DNA of 64,000 bases from Bacillota bacterium. GTDB taxonomy: Bacteria; Bacillota; Bacilli; Paenibacillales; Paenibacillaceae. Every line of letters begins with the position of its first letter. Within the stretch, counting starts at the first letter, position 1. Shown here piece by piece: positions 23,200 to 32,684 of this stretch. Under the pieces are notes generated by a model. That model made no database searches, was not told the origin of the DNA, and saw only the letters and a program-made list of their open reading frames with translations. Made by a program: the position numbers and the translations under genes. The DNA lies in NCBI GenBank assembly GCA_023460795.1, contig JAEWPC010000060.1, positions 42,299 through 106,298 of the forward strand, in the 5' to 3' direction.

Positions 23200-24945
23200 T
23201 CAATCCGGCATCGGCCGGCGCGGAATGCATATCGTCGCCGCGACGCCTCCGCCTTCCCGGGTCGTGTACGTTAAGCCGTAGGCTTCGCCGTAATGAAGCC
23301 GGATGCGCCGCTGCACGTTCCGAACGCCGTAGCCTTTGTCCGCCGCTTCGTCATTGGCGATCTCGTTCAACATCCCGATGTCGGACGCGATGAACCCGTT
23401 GTCCTCTACCGTTAACCGGATACTGCCATCCTCCTCGTTCACCTGGATCCGGATTGTGATCTCCCCTTCTCCGTCCATGCTGCTGACGCCGTGGAAAATC
23501 GCGTTCTCGACGAGCGGCTGCAGCACGACCTTCGGGATTCCGGAGGGAAGAGCGGCGGCGGCGTCGATATCCCAATCGACTCTGAACGTGTTCGGATACC
23601 TTTTCATTTGCAGACGCGTATACGCCTGCACGTGCTCAAGCTCCTCGGCGATCGTAATGATCGTCCGTCCTTTGCTAAGCCCGATTCGCAGCAGCCTCGA
23701 CAAATCCTTTACCATTCCGCCGACGTCGGTATTGCCGCTATCGATCGCATACCAATAGATCGAATCCAGCGTGTTATACAGCAAATGCGGCGTAATTTGC
23801 GAATGGAGCGTCGACAGCTCCAATTCGTTCTGCCTGATCTTCATCACGTAATTTTCTTCCACCGACTGGTCCAGCCGAGCGATCATTTTCTGGAACGAAC
23901 CATACAGCGCCCCGAACTCGTCCCTGCCGTTAGGAGCTATGCCGATATCCACCTTCGTGCCCGGCTCGTATATTTTGGTGACCGCGATCAGTCTAGACAG
24001 CGGCCTTAACGTGACCCGAAGCAGATAGAGCGCATAGGACAAGACGAACACCAAATAAGCCGCGGACATCGCCATGATCGTCCATTGGAACGTGGTCAAA
24101 TTGCCCGTTATCGCATCGACCGGGATTCGATAGATCAAGCTCGTGCCGAATTTCGGGCGATACGAATAGGCATACAGCCATGCCTCGCTTCCTTCGTCCG
24201 CGAATTCGAAGCCTTCCCGATTCCGCTTCCAAGCCGCGGGTGCCGCAATGCCCGGCTCGCCTTCCATGCCTAACTGCATCAGCGTCTCGTCCTTCTCGTT
24301 CAGCCAGTAAATAACCGTCCCCTCCGGCAACTGCACCGATACGAGGTCCTCGTTCAGCAGCACCTCGAGCTTCGATACGACAAGCAGGCCGACCGATTGG
24401 TCGTATTGCATCGGTGACAGAATGCTGCGCATGAACGCGACGGTGGGAAGCCCGTTGCCGTCTACGATCAGCCTGACGATGCCTCTGCCTCCTTCGCTTG
24501 AAGTCTCGTCAGCCCACGAAGGTAGCGCCGAATAGGCTTCATCCGCATAGACGAAGCCTCTCTTCTTATATTTCGTATCGATGATCGGGGACACGTTGCC
24601 CGTATTTTTTAGATACAGCGTATATTCGGTACCGTCCGAGGACAGATGTTCCAGCATCGCGTCGGCTTCGCTCATCTCTCCCAGCGTATCGATGCCCGAC
24701 CAAAATCCGAATGACCTCGAACCGCTGAAAAATTGGTTGTACAGGAACGATCTCGTCGTTTCGTTTACGGTCGAAAGCGTCTTTTCGATCGTCAGATGGT
24801 TCTGCCGGACGAGCTGCAGCATCGTTTTCCCGACTTCGTTCCTCATCGCGCCTTCCGCCTTGAACGCGGACAGCCAGCCGACGACGAGGAACGGTCCGAT
24901 AATGAACAGGCCGAACGACAGGATCGCCTTATGCTTAAGCTTCAT
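23200..24945 (-). CDS. YesM-type sensor histidine kinase
   Basis: A 581-residue membrane kinase: N-terminal span (FGLFIIGPFLVVGWLS), extracellular sensor to about residue 290, a second span (AMSAAYLVFVLSYALYLLRV), HAMP, phospho-accepting histidine in SQITPHLLYNTLDSIYW, and the ATPase domain (VENAIFHGV, EDNGF). Leucine replaces the usual phenylalanine in PHFLYNTL. It overlaps the regulator gene at 24935 by 11 bases and ends near the Ktr promoter. Together they form the last genes of the 23-38 kb polysaccharide region; the ligand is unknown. Confidence 0.9.
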   Translation of the reverse strand: MKLKHKAILSFGLFIIGPFLVVGWLSAFKAEGAMRNEVGKTMLQLVRQNHLTIEKTLSTVNETTRSFLYNQFFSGSRSFGFWSGIDTLGEMSEADAMLEHLSSDGTEYTLYLKNTGNVSPIIDTKYKKRGFVYADEAYSALPSWADETSSEGGRGIVRLIVDGNGLPTVAFMRSILSPMQYDQSVGLLVVSKLEVLLNEDLVSVQLPEGTVIYWLNEKDETLMQLGMEGEPGIAAPAAWKRNREGFEFADEGSEAWLYAYSYRPKFGTSLIYRIPVDAITGNLTTFQWTIMAMSAAYLVFVLSYALYLLRVTLRPLSRLIAVTKIYEPGTKVDIGIAPNGRDEFGALYGSFQKMIARLDQSVEENYVMKIRQNELELSTLHSQITPHLLYNTLDSIYWYAIDSGNTDVGGMVKDLSRLLRIGLSKGRTIITIAEELEHVQAYTRLQMKRYPNTFRVDWDIDAAAALPSGIPKVVLQPLVENAIFHGVSSMDGEGEITIRIQVNEEDGSIRLTVEDNGFIASDIGMLNEIANDEAADKGYGVRNVQRRIRLHYGEAYGLTYTTREGGGVAATICIPRRPMPD

Positions 24946-26293
24946 CCGATTCCCCCTGCCGTTCCTTCCGGTAATCGGCCGGACTTACGCCGACGCTCCG
25001 TTTGAATATCCGGCTAAAATGCTCCGGAGATTCGTAGCCCACCTTATAGGAGATTTCGTAGCGCTTCATGTCCGTCGTCCCGAGCAGCCGTTTCGCTTCG
25101 TCGATCCGAAGCGAAGTCACGTATTCCCACACGTTCTTCCTCATGATCCGTTTAAAAAGATAGCTGACGTACGCCGGACTGAAGTGAACCGCCGCCGCGA
25201 TGTCCTGGACCTTCAAGCTGCGTTCCCGGTAATGCTGATGGATGTATTCCGTCACCTGCGCGATGATCGAGTTGTCCCGTTCCGCCAATGAAGCATCCGG
25301 CGCCTCGCATTCGGAAGCTTTCGCTTCCTCCCGATCCTGCATGTCCCCGTAATAGAATACTCGGTTGCCGGGGTAGAGCTTGCGCCAATCCGCCGCGGCC
25401 AGCGCCATCTCCAGCAGCTTCGGCAGCCGAGCCGTGTCCGCGGCAAGCTCGCTCATTCCGACGACGGCATCGACGTTCAAATACTGCTTCAGATTCACGC
25501 ACAGGAGCTGGCCGATCAGGTTGAGCTGCGATTTCAAGTTCACCTCGTGATCGGAGACGTCCTCCTCCTGAAGCCGTATCGCGGCTATCAACCGGTTGCC
25601 GAAGCCGTAGAAAGCGACCCCTTGCCATTCGCTTAAGCTCTCTTCGACGATATTGACGGTCGCGTACTTCAGCAGCTTGCGATCCCGCAGCGTAATTTCC
25701 TTGTCGCTGAACCCGACGCGGTTCATATCGTACGCGACGGCGATTACGCCGTAATGCTCCGCTCCCTTCTTATTGCCTAACGTCTTCTCCAACGCGGCGC
25801 AATCGTCCGCGCTCAAGCCCTCTTCCGTGATGAGCTCGACGAGCGCTTTCTTCCTATCTTCGAAGGCGGGCTCCGTTGGCGGTATCGCCGCCAGTCCGTT
25901 AAGCAGCTTGCGTCCTGCGGATTCTTTCTCGCATAACACCTGCTTAACGACCCGAATCAGCTCGTCTAGATCCACCGGCTTGATCAAGTAGTCCCTCGCG
26001 CCGAGTCTCAACGATCTCTTGGCGAATTCGAACTTCTCGTGGGCGGAAATGACGATGATCGGAATATGCGGCAGCTCGAGATAGATCGCTTCCATCAGCT
26101 CGATCCCGTTCATCATGCTCATCTGAATGTCGGTGAGGACGAGATCGTACGCGTCCATCCGCAAATAATCGAGCGCCTCGAAGCCGTTGAGCGCCGTCTC
26201 GACATGCTTGATGCTCAGATCGGAAGCCAGCAAATAGTTTTTAATTCCCGTGCTCACTCTCGGCTCGTCGTCGACGACCAGAATTTTGCTCAT
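24935..26293 (-). CDS. YesN-type response regulator with AraC DNA-binding domain
   Basis: A 452-residue two-component regulator with receiver domain at 1-125 (VLTDIQMSMMNG, YLIKPVD), a middle linker of about 200 residues and a C-terminal AraC pair (VQDIAAAVHFSPAYVSYLFK, YEISYKVGYESPEHFSRIFK). The phospho-acceptor motif reads DIQMSMMNG where most have DIRMPxMDG. ATG 26293 follows GGGAGAGGA; the open frame further upstream has no ribosome-binding site. It is followed directly by its kinase and is preceded by the SGNH hydrolase. It probably controls genes of the surrounding polysaccharide region. Confidence 0.88.
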   Translation of the reverse strand: MSKILVVDDEPRVSTGIKNYLLASDLSIKHVETALNGFEALDYLRMDAYDLVLTDIQMSMMNGIELMEAIYLELPHIPIIVISAHEKFEFAKRSLRLGARDYLIKPVDLDELIRVVKQVLCEKESAGRKLLNGLAAIPPTEPAFEDRKKALVELITEEGLSADDCAALEKTLGNKKGAEHYGVIAVAYDMNRVGFSDKEITLRDRKLLKYATVNIVEESLSEWQGVAFYGFGNRLIAAIRLQEEDVSDHEVNLKSQLNLIGQLLCVNLKQYLNVDAVVGMSELAADTARLPKLLEMALAAADWRKLYPGNRVFYYGDMQDREEAKASECEAPDASLAERDNSIIAQVTEYIHQHYRERSLKVQDIAAAVHFSPAYVSYLFKRIMRKNVWEYVTSLRIDEAKRLLGTTDMKRYEISYKVGYESPEHFSRIFKRSVGVSPADYRKERQGESDEA

Positions 26294-26427
26294 CTCGATC
26301 CTCTCCCGGCCGAAATTTCGTAAGTATAGCCTGATCATACCGGCGCGGCGACAATAATAGCAATGACGGATACCCGAATGATCATGATCTTTCCTATTAA
26401 AATGAATGAAGCGGCTTGGCGCCGAAG

Positions 26428-26477
26428 ACATCACAAGGTTGAGCAGCTCGACATGAGCCGCCCAACCTCGTGATGTC
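26428..26477. terminator. Hairpin after the SGNH hydrolase gene
   Basis: GACATCACAAGGTTG pairs with CAACCTCGTGATGTC (one mismatch) around a 20-base loop and immediately follows the hydrolase stop codon on the minus strand. The T-run is weak, so it may be a terminator or a processing hairpin. Confidence 0.55.
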
Positions 26478-27080
26478 TTACAGTCGTTCCAGAAAACTCG
26501 CAGCCATGCCCGCGATTCGGACGTGTCCCGCCTCGTTAGGATGAAGCCCGTCCGAGGTGAACAGCGGCAGCGTTAACGCGTTGATTCCGCTTTCCCTGTA
26601 TAGGTCGAGTACCGGCAACGCATAGCGTCTCCCAAGGACCCGAACCGCTTCCGCGTAGTAGTCGAGTCGACATCCGCAATCGTTGCGGGTCTCCACGTCA
26701 AAGCCGTCCTTGTCCCGATGCAGAGGCGTCCACAAATTCAACCGGCACACCGGATGAGCCTTAAGGATGCTTTCGATCAAGGTCGCGTAAGCTCCGTAGA
26801 ACGTATGAATACCGATGTCGCCCGGCGATCCGAGCGGCTTGCTCAGCCGAAAGTCGTTGACGCCGGCGAACACGGTGACGCAATCATACCTTCCTATACC
26901 GGCGCCGACCCTCACGGTCGAGCCCTCGTCCGTATCGCCTCCCGCCGTCATCGGGCAGCCGCTCCTGCCGTAGTTCGCGACTTCGGCGAAACCGAGCGCG
27001 GCGCGGACATGAGGCTGATAGCCGTTCGCTTCCGTGATGCTGTCTCCGAGCGTGGCCCAAGTTTTTCCTTGCCATTTCAT
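26478..27080 (-). CDS. SGNH/GDSL-type hydrolase
   Basis: A 200-residue single-domain esterase-like protein with the SGNH blocks in order: block I ATLGDSIT (nucleophile serine), block II with glycine in NYGRSG, block III GVNDF, and block V SDGLHPNEAGH (catalytic Asp and His). There is no signal peptide. Such enzymes often remove acetyl groups from polysaccharides; lying next to a PL8 lyase it may deacetylate the same polymer's oligosaccharides inside the cell. That substrate assignment is inference. ATG 27080 lies 9 bases after GAGGAGG. The gap to the lyase gene is 56 bases, so cotranscription is likely. Confidence 0.83.
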   Translation of the reverse strand: MKWQGKTWATLGDSITEANGYQPHVRAALGFAEVANYGRSGCPMTAGGDTDEGSTVRVGAGIGRYDCVTVFAGVNDFRLSKPLGSPGDIGIHTFYGAYATLIESILKAHPVCRLNLWTPLHRDKDGFDVETRNDCGCRLDYYAEAVRVLGRRYALPVLDLYRESGINALTLPLFTSDGLHPNEAGHVRIAGMAASFLERL

Positions 27081-27136
27081 CGAATTCTTCCTCCTCGCGC
27101 AACTCCGCAAGCGCTTTGAACTGCTCCTCTGGTAGG

Positions 27137-30100
27137 TTATTTGGCGAGGACCAACAGCTTATACAAGATTACGGCGGCTTGCGCCCTTGTCGCCGCGTCG
27201 TTCGGTTCAAAACGATTGTTGCTGCCGACGAAGATCGATGCTTGGTGCATGAAATTCACGGCTTCTTGTGCATAAGGCGCAATGTTCCCGCTGTCCTTAA
27301 AGGAGGAGACGTCAGATGCATCCAGTTGGATGTTCCGGGCTTGGACGAGTCGATGCGCAATGACGGCCATGTCTTGACGCGAAATTCGATCATTCGGATG
27401 GAATTGTCCATCTGCTCCGCCGTTAACGATGCCCAACTTGCGCGCAGCCACAACGGAATGATAGAACCAGTCATCTGCAGCTACGTCTGCGAATCGAGCT
27501 TCCTCTTCGTCGTCGACAAGTCCGAACATTCGCATGGCCATGGCGACGAATTCGGCTCTTGTGACGGCTTTGTTCGGCAGAAACTGATCGTTGCCCGCGC
27601 CCTGAATCACTTCGCGCGCAGCTAAAGCTTCAATGCTCGACTTCGCCCATGCGATAGACTGTATATCCCGGAATGAAACATCATTGTAGTAAATCGCATA
27701 GTCTCCCGGTTGATTGGCCGTGAATGTGACTTGGCCTTCCCCAGACTGGTAGACGCCGTCCGTAACGATAGTCAGTTTCCCGGAATCATCGATAAAGCCG
27801 ACTACGATTTTATGCGAATCCTGATTCGGCTTCTGCTTATAATCGATGGCTACCTTCACCGGGTTCGCGGGCACATCAGAGCTGCCGGAGACCTTATCGC
27901 CGATGCGATAGATGAATCCGTCGCCGATCGCTTGCTTGGTCGCCGATGGGAGATCCGTACGGAAGACTGGCGTTACCGATGGTTGCTCAGGAGTTGCCGG
28001 ATCCTTACCGGGATCGGTACCCGGATTAGTTCCCGGATTTGTTCCTGGATGGGTACCCGGATTGGTTCCTGGATCGGTACCCGGATTGGTTCCTGGATCG
28101 GTACCTGGATCGGTACCTGGATCAGTCCCAGGATCTGTACCTGGATCAGTCCCAGGATCGGTGCCCGCAGGCTTAACGGTGACCGTAGCTTTAACGCGCA
28201 GTTCCGTGCCATCGAGCGTTCCCTCTACTTCGAAGGATCCTTCATGCTGATAAGCGGACGGGGCGATCGCGTCCCAGATGACTCCCCGCGTCCCCGTTGT
28301 TTCATCTTCGAACGTTATGTTGACCAGAGCGGGCAGTAGTGGCGCCGTTCCCGCGATCGTGTCGACAGCCACTGGCGATACCGTGACGTTGTCAGGGAGC
28401 GGCGTGATCTCGCCCGTGCCCAATCGGAAGCGGTCCAGGTCGATCAAGGCATGCGAAGCGGTATCGCCGCCGATTTTGATCAGCGAAGTACCTCGGCCCA
28501 TGTTGTTGGCGCCTGCCCAAGCGAGCTTGCCGTCGACGTACAGATCGTACGTATAATCGGCATGAACGACAGCCGTATACGTATGATACACGGTCGTATC
28601 CAACGTATAGCTCTTCGTCGGGCTGGTTGCCTTGTTCATCAACTGGCCTTCCGTGCCATGGTTCAGATAGAAGCTAATCAAGTAATCGTCGCTTCGAATC
28701 GTAAATTCGTTCTTCGTATTGGCAGCGCTTGTTTTTGCGGTCGCGGAGAAGCTGAACGCTCCTTGAGGCGCGACAAAATCATTGCGAATCAAGTAGTAAG
28801 CTTTAGCGGTGTCGTTATCCCGTATCGTTACGTATTCGTTTTGTTGGGTAATCGATCCCGCGCCGGTACCCTGACCGAACCAACCTGCCGTGTAATCGCT
28901 CAGATCGTCGTCGATCAGATCCCATGCCATTGCCATCGGCGTCACGTCAAGCTCGGCCGAAGGCTCGCTCTCGCCCAGCGAATTGTAAGCCGATACGGCA
29001 AAGTAATACGTCTTGCCGGCCTCAAGATCGCCTAATTTATAATTGCTCGTATAGCCGAGCTGGACTTTGTTCGTATACCTTCCGCTTTCCGTTCCATACA
29101 TAACGTAATATCCAGCAGCCGATTCCACGTTGTCCCATTGCAATGTCGCCGTGTAATTGCCGGCGACAGCGTTCGTCAAGTTCGGCTTGCTTGGAGCGGA
29201 TTCCGGTGGAGCGAGATTAAGGCTCACGTGGAACGCAGCTCCTTTGGAGCCTGACGTCTGCACGGACAGTTTGACCGTTGGAGCGAATTGCAGCACCGTC
29301 ACGCCAGGATCGGCGGCGATGACGCCCTTAGCTTCTTGATGGATTTCTAACTCGATCGTTTCCGAGTTCAACTGCGTCGGATCGGAGACGGATACAAGCA
29401 AGCTCGAATCCGTAACTTGCGTCATCACGGAAGCTTTCCGATTGCTCGTAATCCAGTCGGCGCCTCCGTCGCGAACCGTCGCCAGCCCGTCGTTCCAGAA
29501 GTTGGCTCCGACCATGTCGAGCTTCTTCTCCTTGACGGCTTGCACGCTCGAAGAATTGTCGAGCACCTCGATATCCGGATTGTCGGCATAGCTGCCCGTC
29601 CGTGCCGCCGTTGCGTTCGGCAACGTTACGTATTCGTAGGTCGCCCCAGCGGGGTTAGCGCCATGATCGAACCAGAGCGTCAAGTAGTTGCTCGTAATCG
29701 GCGTTGTCGGCGTACCTTTTCTTCCGTCGATTTCGCTATAATTGCCGGTACGCGACTCGCGCAGCGATTTTACGGTCGTAGGCTCCGGGAAATAATAGCC
29801 GATATCCGAACCGGGCACGGAACCTTGCAAATGCGCCCAGCTCGTCGACTCCAGCTCGTCATTCCATCCAAGAGCCGTCGGTTGCAAGGCCCCATCCACG
29901 GTGAACGCGTTGTCCCCGAGGGAGCCGATCTTGCGATTGTCCACGATCGTCTCGATCGTTCGGTTATCCGTGCTCGTGATGCCCGAGCCGAGCGAGACGA
30001 TCTCGTCATCGAACATGAACCACGATTTCCGGGCCGTCAGCGAGCTGACGAGCCCGTCAAGTTCCATGCCGGATACGCCGTATATGCCGAGCATATCCGT

Positions 30101-32599
30101 GCCACCCGCCCAGCTGTACTTGCTTTTCCTTGTTCCGCCCGCTCCAGGCGTGCGAGTGAGCGTATCCACGGTGGTGCCGGGCAATCGGTAGGCGTCGACG
30201 GTTGGCCAGTAATCGTCGCTGTATTGACCGATGTCGGCATTGTACAGATACATCAAGCCATCCGCCGTGTGCCAGCCCCTCCTATTCTCGGTGTGCGAGG
30301 ATTCGAAGTTCGCGGTACGCGACGAGAACATGTTGATCGCCACCGTGTAGTCCGGACGACGCAAGACGGTCGAGTCCATGCCCGCGAACTGACGGTACGC
30401 ATTCCATTCGCCGCGCGGCTCTATCGAGTCGTCCTGGACAATCGCCCTGGCTCTTTCGATATCGTTGATGGAGTTATTCTTATAAAAATCGACATAATCA
30501 TTGGATTGGACCCAGTGCTTGACCATGCTCTTGAAAGCCCGGGCATGCTCTTCAGGCGCGCTCTCGGCCAATCGCATGACTCCCCGGATGATCCGCTGAC
30601 CGGCTATATGATCGGTGGCGTAATAGCGCGAAAGCTCGCGCCCGCGGGTCATATCCATAACCAAGCCTTTGTACATGACGGGTTCGAAGGAATCGTACAC
30701 CCACTGATAGACGTTATTTACGTTCGGATCGGTTACCTGCCAAGGAGTACCGTTAAGAACGTAGAGCAAGTCCGACAGGCTAGCCAGCATAGATGCGCCG
30801 TAACCGCCGGTATACGGGAACACTTCGTGCTGAATGAAGGAACCGTCCCGGTAGAAGCCGTCGCTTGCTGTCGTATACAGGAATACGTCGCTTAACCCGT
30901 CCCTGGCAAGCGCGATTTTCGCGGCGTCTTTGACGATAATTCCGCGAACGGTTACGACCTGGCTCTTCCAAACCCGGTTCGCAGCCGTCATATCGACGAT
31001 CGGCGTGAAGCGATTGACGGCATTCATGTAATTCGCGATTTGCGAAGGCAGCAGCTGGTCATACAGCAGAACGACGATCTCGTTAAGCGCGATCGGCGAG
31101 CCGATCCACCAATCCCACCAGTTATCCGTTTGTTTGATAACTTCGTTGTAGCGATGTTCATACATCCAATCCAGAGCATCGCTGATGTCCGAGAATAACG
31201 CGGCATCGTGGTACAACGCCGACCCACTCGTTGAATAGGCAATCGCCATCTCTTTCAATCGGGTATACGACGCAGTCATATCCGCCGAACTGCGACAATC
31301 GCAATCGGAATCGCTCGCCGCGGCCAAGTCGCTCCACAAGTACGTTCTGCCGGAAGACTTGTCCATGGCGCTCCAATTGGATTGCGCTTTGGAGGTTACG
31401 ACCGCGATTTGGGCGGCAATATCCGGGTCAAGCGGATCATAGTCGTCGCCGCCGGTCAGCATCGTGGCGATCTTCTTCCGCAGCACATCGAACAGATCAT
31501 CTGACGCCTCTTCCACGTTCACGTGAGCAACCGGTCGAAGGAACGTTCCTTCAACCGTTCCGAGTACGTCGAATGTTCCCGTCTCCAAATATTGCGTCTC
31601 CGGGATAGAATCCCACACGACGGGCACGGGGGCTGTCGAGCTATCCGCATAGTTCGCGTTAACGGTAGCCGGCAAGACAGGCGCCGTCCGTACGAGCGTC
31701 GTAACGGCAGCCGGTTCGAAGTTCAAGATCGCTACGACGGCTGGGCCCACCGTGACAATTGCGGTGACCGGTATACTCGTTCCCGCTGCTTCCCCTTGCA
31801 CCGTGAACGTACCTTCGCTTGCGTAGCTCGCGGGATCGATCGCCTCCCAGACGACCGGTAGCTCCGGCGTAGATTCATCATCGTACACGGCGGTCACGAC
31901 GGAGGGCATTACCGGCGGTATGCCGGCCGACGTCGTCACCGTCACGGACGGGATCGAGACGATAGCCGCATCGGACGGCAAGATTTCTCCCGTTCCCATA
32001 CGGATATGATCAACGAACAACTCTGCTTTCGAAGCGGAATCGCCCCCGATTTTAATCAGCGAAGTACCTGTTGCGGACAGCTTCGGAGCGTTCGCCCATA
32101 CGAGCGAGCCGTCCACGTACAGGTCGTACGTGTAATCGGCGTGTACGACCAATCGGTACGTATGGTAAATCGTCGTATCCAACGTTGCGGACTTCGCGGG
32201 GCTTGTCGCGTTGCTCTGTACTTTGCCGCTCGTACCGTAAGTTAAGAATACGCTGATCAGGTAGCTGTCGCTGCGAATGCTGAACTCATTCAGCGTATTC
32301 GTCGCGTCGGCTTTCGCCTTGATCTCGAAAGTAAACGCTTCTTTAGGCGTAGTCATATTTTTCAGCAAATATCGGGCTTTAGCAGTTCCTTGATCGTGGA
32401 TCGCTACGTATCCGTTTTCCTGCACGACCGAGCCGGTGCCGGTGCCGAAGTCTTCCCAGCCCGTGGCAACGAAATCGGACATGTCGTCGTTGATCAGATC
32501 CCAGGGGCCGGGCGCTGCATGCGCGGCTTGCGGCTGCAGCATCCCGACAGATCCAAGCATCGTCATACAAAGCAGGACTGCGATAAATTTTCTGAACAT
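27137..32599 (-). CDS. Secreted SLH-anchored polysaccharide lyase family 8 (xanthan/hyaluronate-type)
   Basis: An 1820-residue surface enzyme. Order: signal peptide (1-28), a beta-sandwich carbohydrate-binding-like domain (about 31-205), two bacterial Ig-like repeats (208-360), the PL8 lyase (370-1136) with NWWDWW near 496, the catalytic histidine and tyrosine in QHEVFPYTGGYG near 592-601 and RGRELSRYY, a fibronectin III domain, a second copy of the beta-sandwich (1226-1395), a third Ig-like repeat, a GTDP-repeat linker (1478-1533), and three SLH motifs (1646-1820) that bind cell-wall polymer. PL8 enzymes cleave uronic-acid polymers by beta-elimination, leaving unsaturated glucuronyl ends. 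ATG 32599 is preferred (AAAGGGG 9 bases upstream); ATG 32605 is the alternative. It follows the permease genes and likely supplies their substrate. Confidence 0.88.
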   Translation of the reverse strand: MFRKFIAVLLCMTMLGSVGMLQPQAAHAAPGPWDLINDDMSDFVATGWEDFGTGTGSVVQENGYVAIHDQGTAKARYLLKNMTTPKEAFTFEIKAKADATNTLNEFSIRSDSYLISVFLTYGTSGKVQSNATSPAKSATLDTTIYHTYRLVVHADYTYDLYVDGSLVWANAPKLSATGTSLIKIGGDSASKAELFVDHIRMGTGEILPSDAAIVSIPSVTVTTSAGIPPVMPSVVTAVYDDESTPELPVVWEAIDPASYASEGTFTVQGEAAGTSIPVTAIVTVGPAVVAILNFEPAAVTTLVRTAPVLPATVNANYADSSTAPVPVVWDSIPETQYLETGTFDVLGTVEGTFLRPVAHVNVEEASDDLFDVLRKKIATMLTGGDDYDPLDPDIAAQIAVVTSKAQSNWSAMDKSSGRTYLWSDLAAASDSDCDCRSSADMTASYTRLKEMAIAYSTSGSALYHDAALFSDISDALDWMYEHRYNEVIKQTDNWWDWWIGSPIALNEIVVLLYDQLLPSQIANYMNAVNRFTPIVDMTAANRVWKSQVVTVRGIIVKDAAKIALARDGLSDVFLYTTASDGFYRDGSFIQHEVFPYTGGYGASMLASLSDLLYVLNGTPWQVTDPNVNNVYQWVYDSFEPVMYKGLVMDMTRGRELSRYYATDHIAGQRIIRGVMRLAESAPEEHARAFKSMVKHWVQSNDYVDFYKNNSINDIERARAIVQDDSIEPRGEWNAYRQFAGMDSTVLRRPDYTVAINMFSSRTANFESSHTENRRGWHTADGLMYLYNADIGQYSDDYWPTVDAYRLPGTTVDTLTRTPGAGGTRKSKYSWAGGTDMLGIYGVSGMELDGLVSSLTARKSWFMFDDEIVSLGSGITSTDNRTIETIVDNRKIGSLGDNAFTVDGALQPTALGWNDELESTSWAHLQGSVPGSDIGYYFPEPTTVKSLRESRTGNYSEIDGRKGTPTTPITSNYLTLWFDHGANPAGATYEYVTLPNATAARTGSYADNPDIEVLDNSSSVQAVKEKKLDMVGANFWNDGLATVRDGGADWITSNRKASVMTQVTDSSLLVSVSDPTQLNSETIELEIHQEAKGVIAADPGVTVLQFAPTVKLSVQTSGSKGAAFHVSLNLAPPESAPSKPNLTNAVAGNYTATLQWDNVESAAGYYVMYGTESGRYTNKVQLGYTSNYKLGDLEAGKTYYFAVSAYNSLGESEPSAELDVTPMAMAWDLIDDDLSDYTAGWFGQGTGAGSITQQNEYVTIRDNDTAKAYYLIRNDFVAPQGAFSFSATAKTSAANTKNEFTIRSDDYLISFYLNHGTEGQLMNKATSPTKSYTLDTTVYHTYTAVVHADYTYDLYVDGKLAWAGANNMGRGTSLIKIGGDTASHALIDLDRFRLGTGEITPLPDNVTVSPVAVDTIAGTAPLLPALVNITFEDETTGTRGVIWDAIAPSAYQHEGSFEVEGTLDGTELRVKATVTVKPAGTDPGTDPGTDPGTDPGTDPGTDPGTNPGTDPGTNPGTHPGTNPGTNPGTDPGKDPATPEQPSVTPVFRTDLPSATKQAIGDGFIYRIGDKVSGSSDVPANPVKVAIDYKQKPNQDSHKIVVGFIDDSGKLTIVTDGVYQSGEGQVTFTANQPGDYAIYYNDVSFRDIQSIAWAKSSIEALAAREVIQGAGNDQFLPNKAVTRAEFVAMAMRMFGLVDDEEEARFADVAADDWFYHSVVAARKLGIVNGGADGQFHPNDRISRQDMAVIAHRLVQARNIQLDASDVSSFKDSGNIAPYAQEAVNFMHQASIFVGSNNRFEPNDAATRAQAAVILYKLLVLAK
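28008..28168 (-). repeat. In-frame 12/18-bp repeats encoding a GTDPGTNP linker
   Basis: About 160 bases of imperfect repeats of the form GGNACC(C/T)GGAT encode some 13 GT(D/N/H)P units between the last Ig-like domain and the SLH part of the lyase. Near-identical units make the linker length prone to change by slippage. Confidence 0.85.
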
Positions 32600-32684
32600 A
32601 CCCATTGTCCCCTTTATTAAGGTGCCGCCGTAACGACACGGTCTCGAGATGCCGAAACACATTCTTGGTTACGAAATTGCGATC

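Noticed and set aside
28008..28168. Short direct repeats that could suggest a CRISPR array
   Set aside because: The repeats are contiguous, in frame and encode the GTDP linker of the lyase; there are no unique spacers and no cas genes.
29417..30895. 492-codon open frame on the plus strand
   Set aside because: It lies entirely inside the minus-strand PL8 lyase gene, has arginine-rich shadow composition and no recognisable domain.
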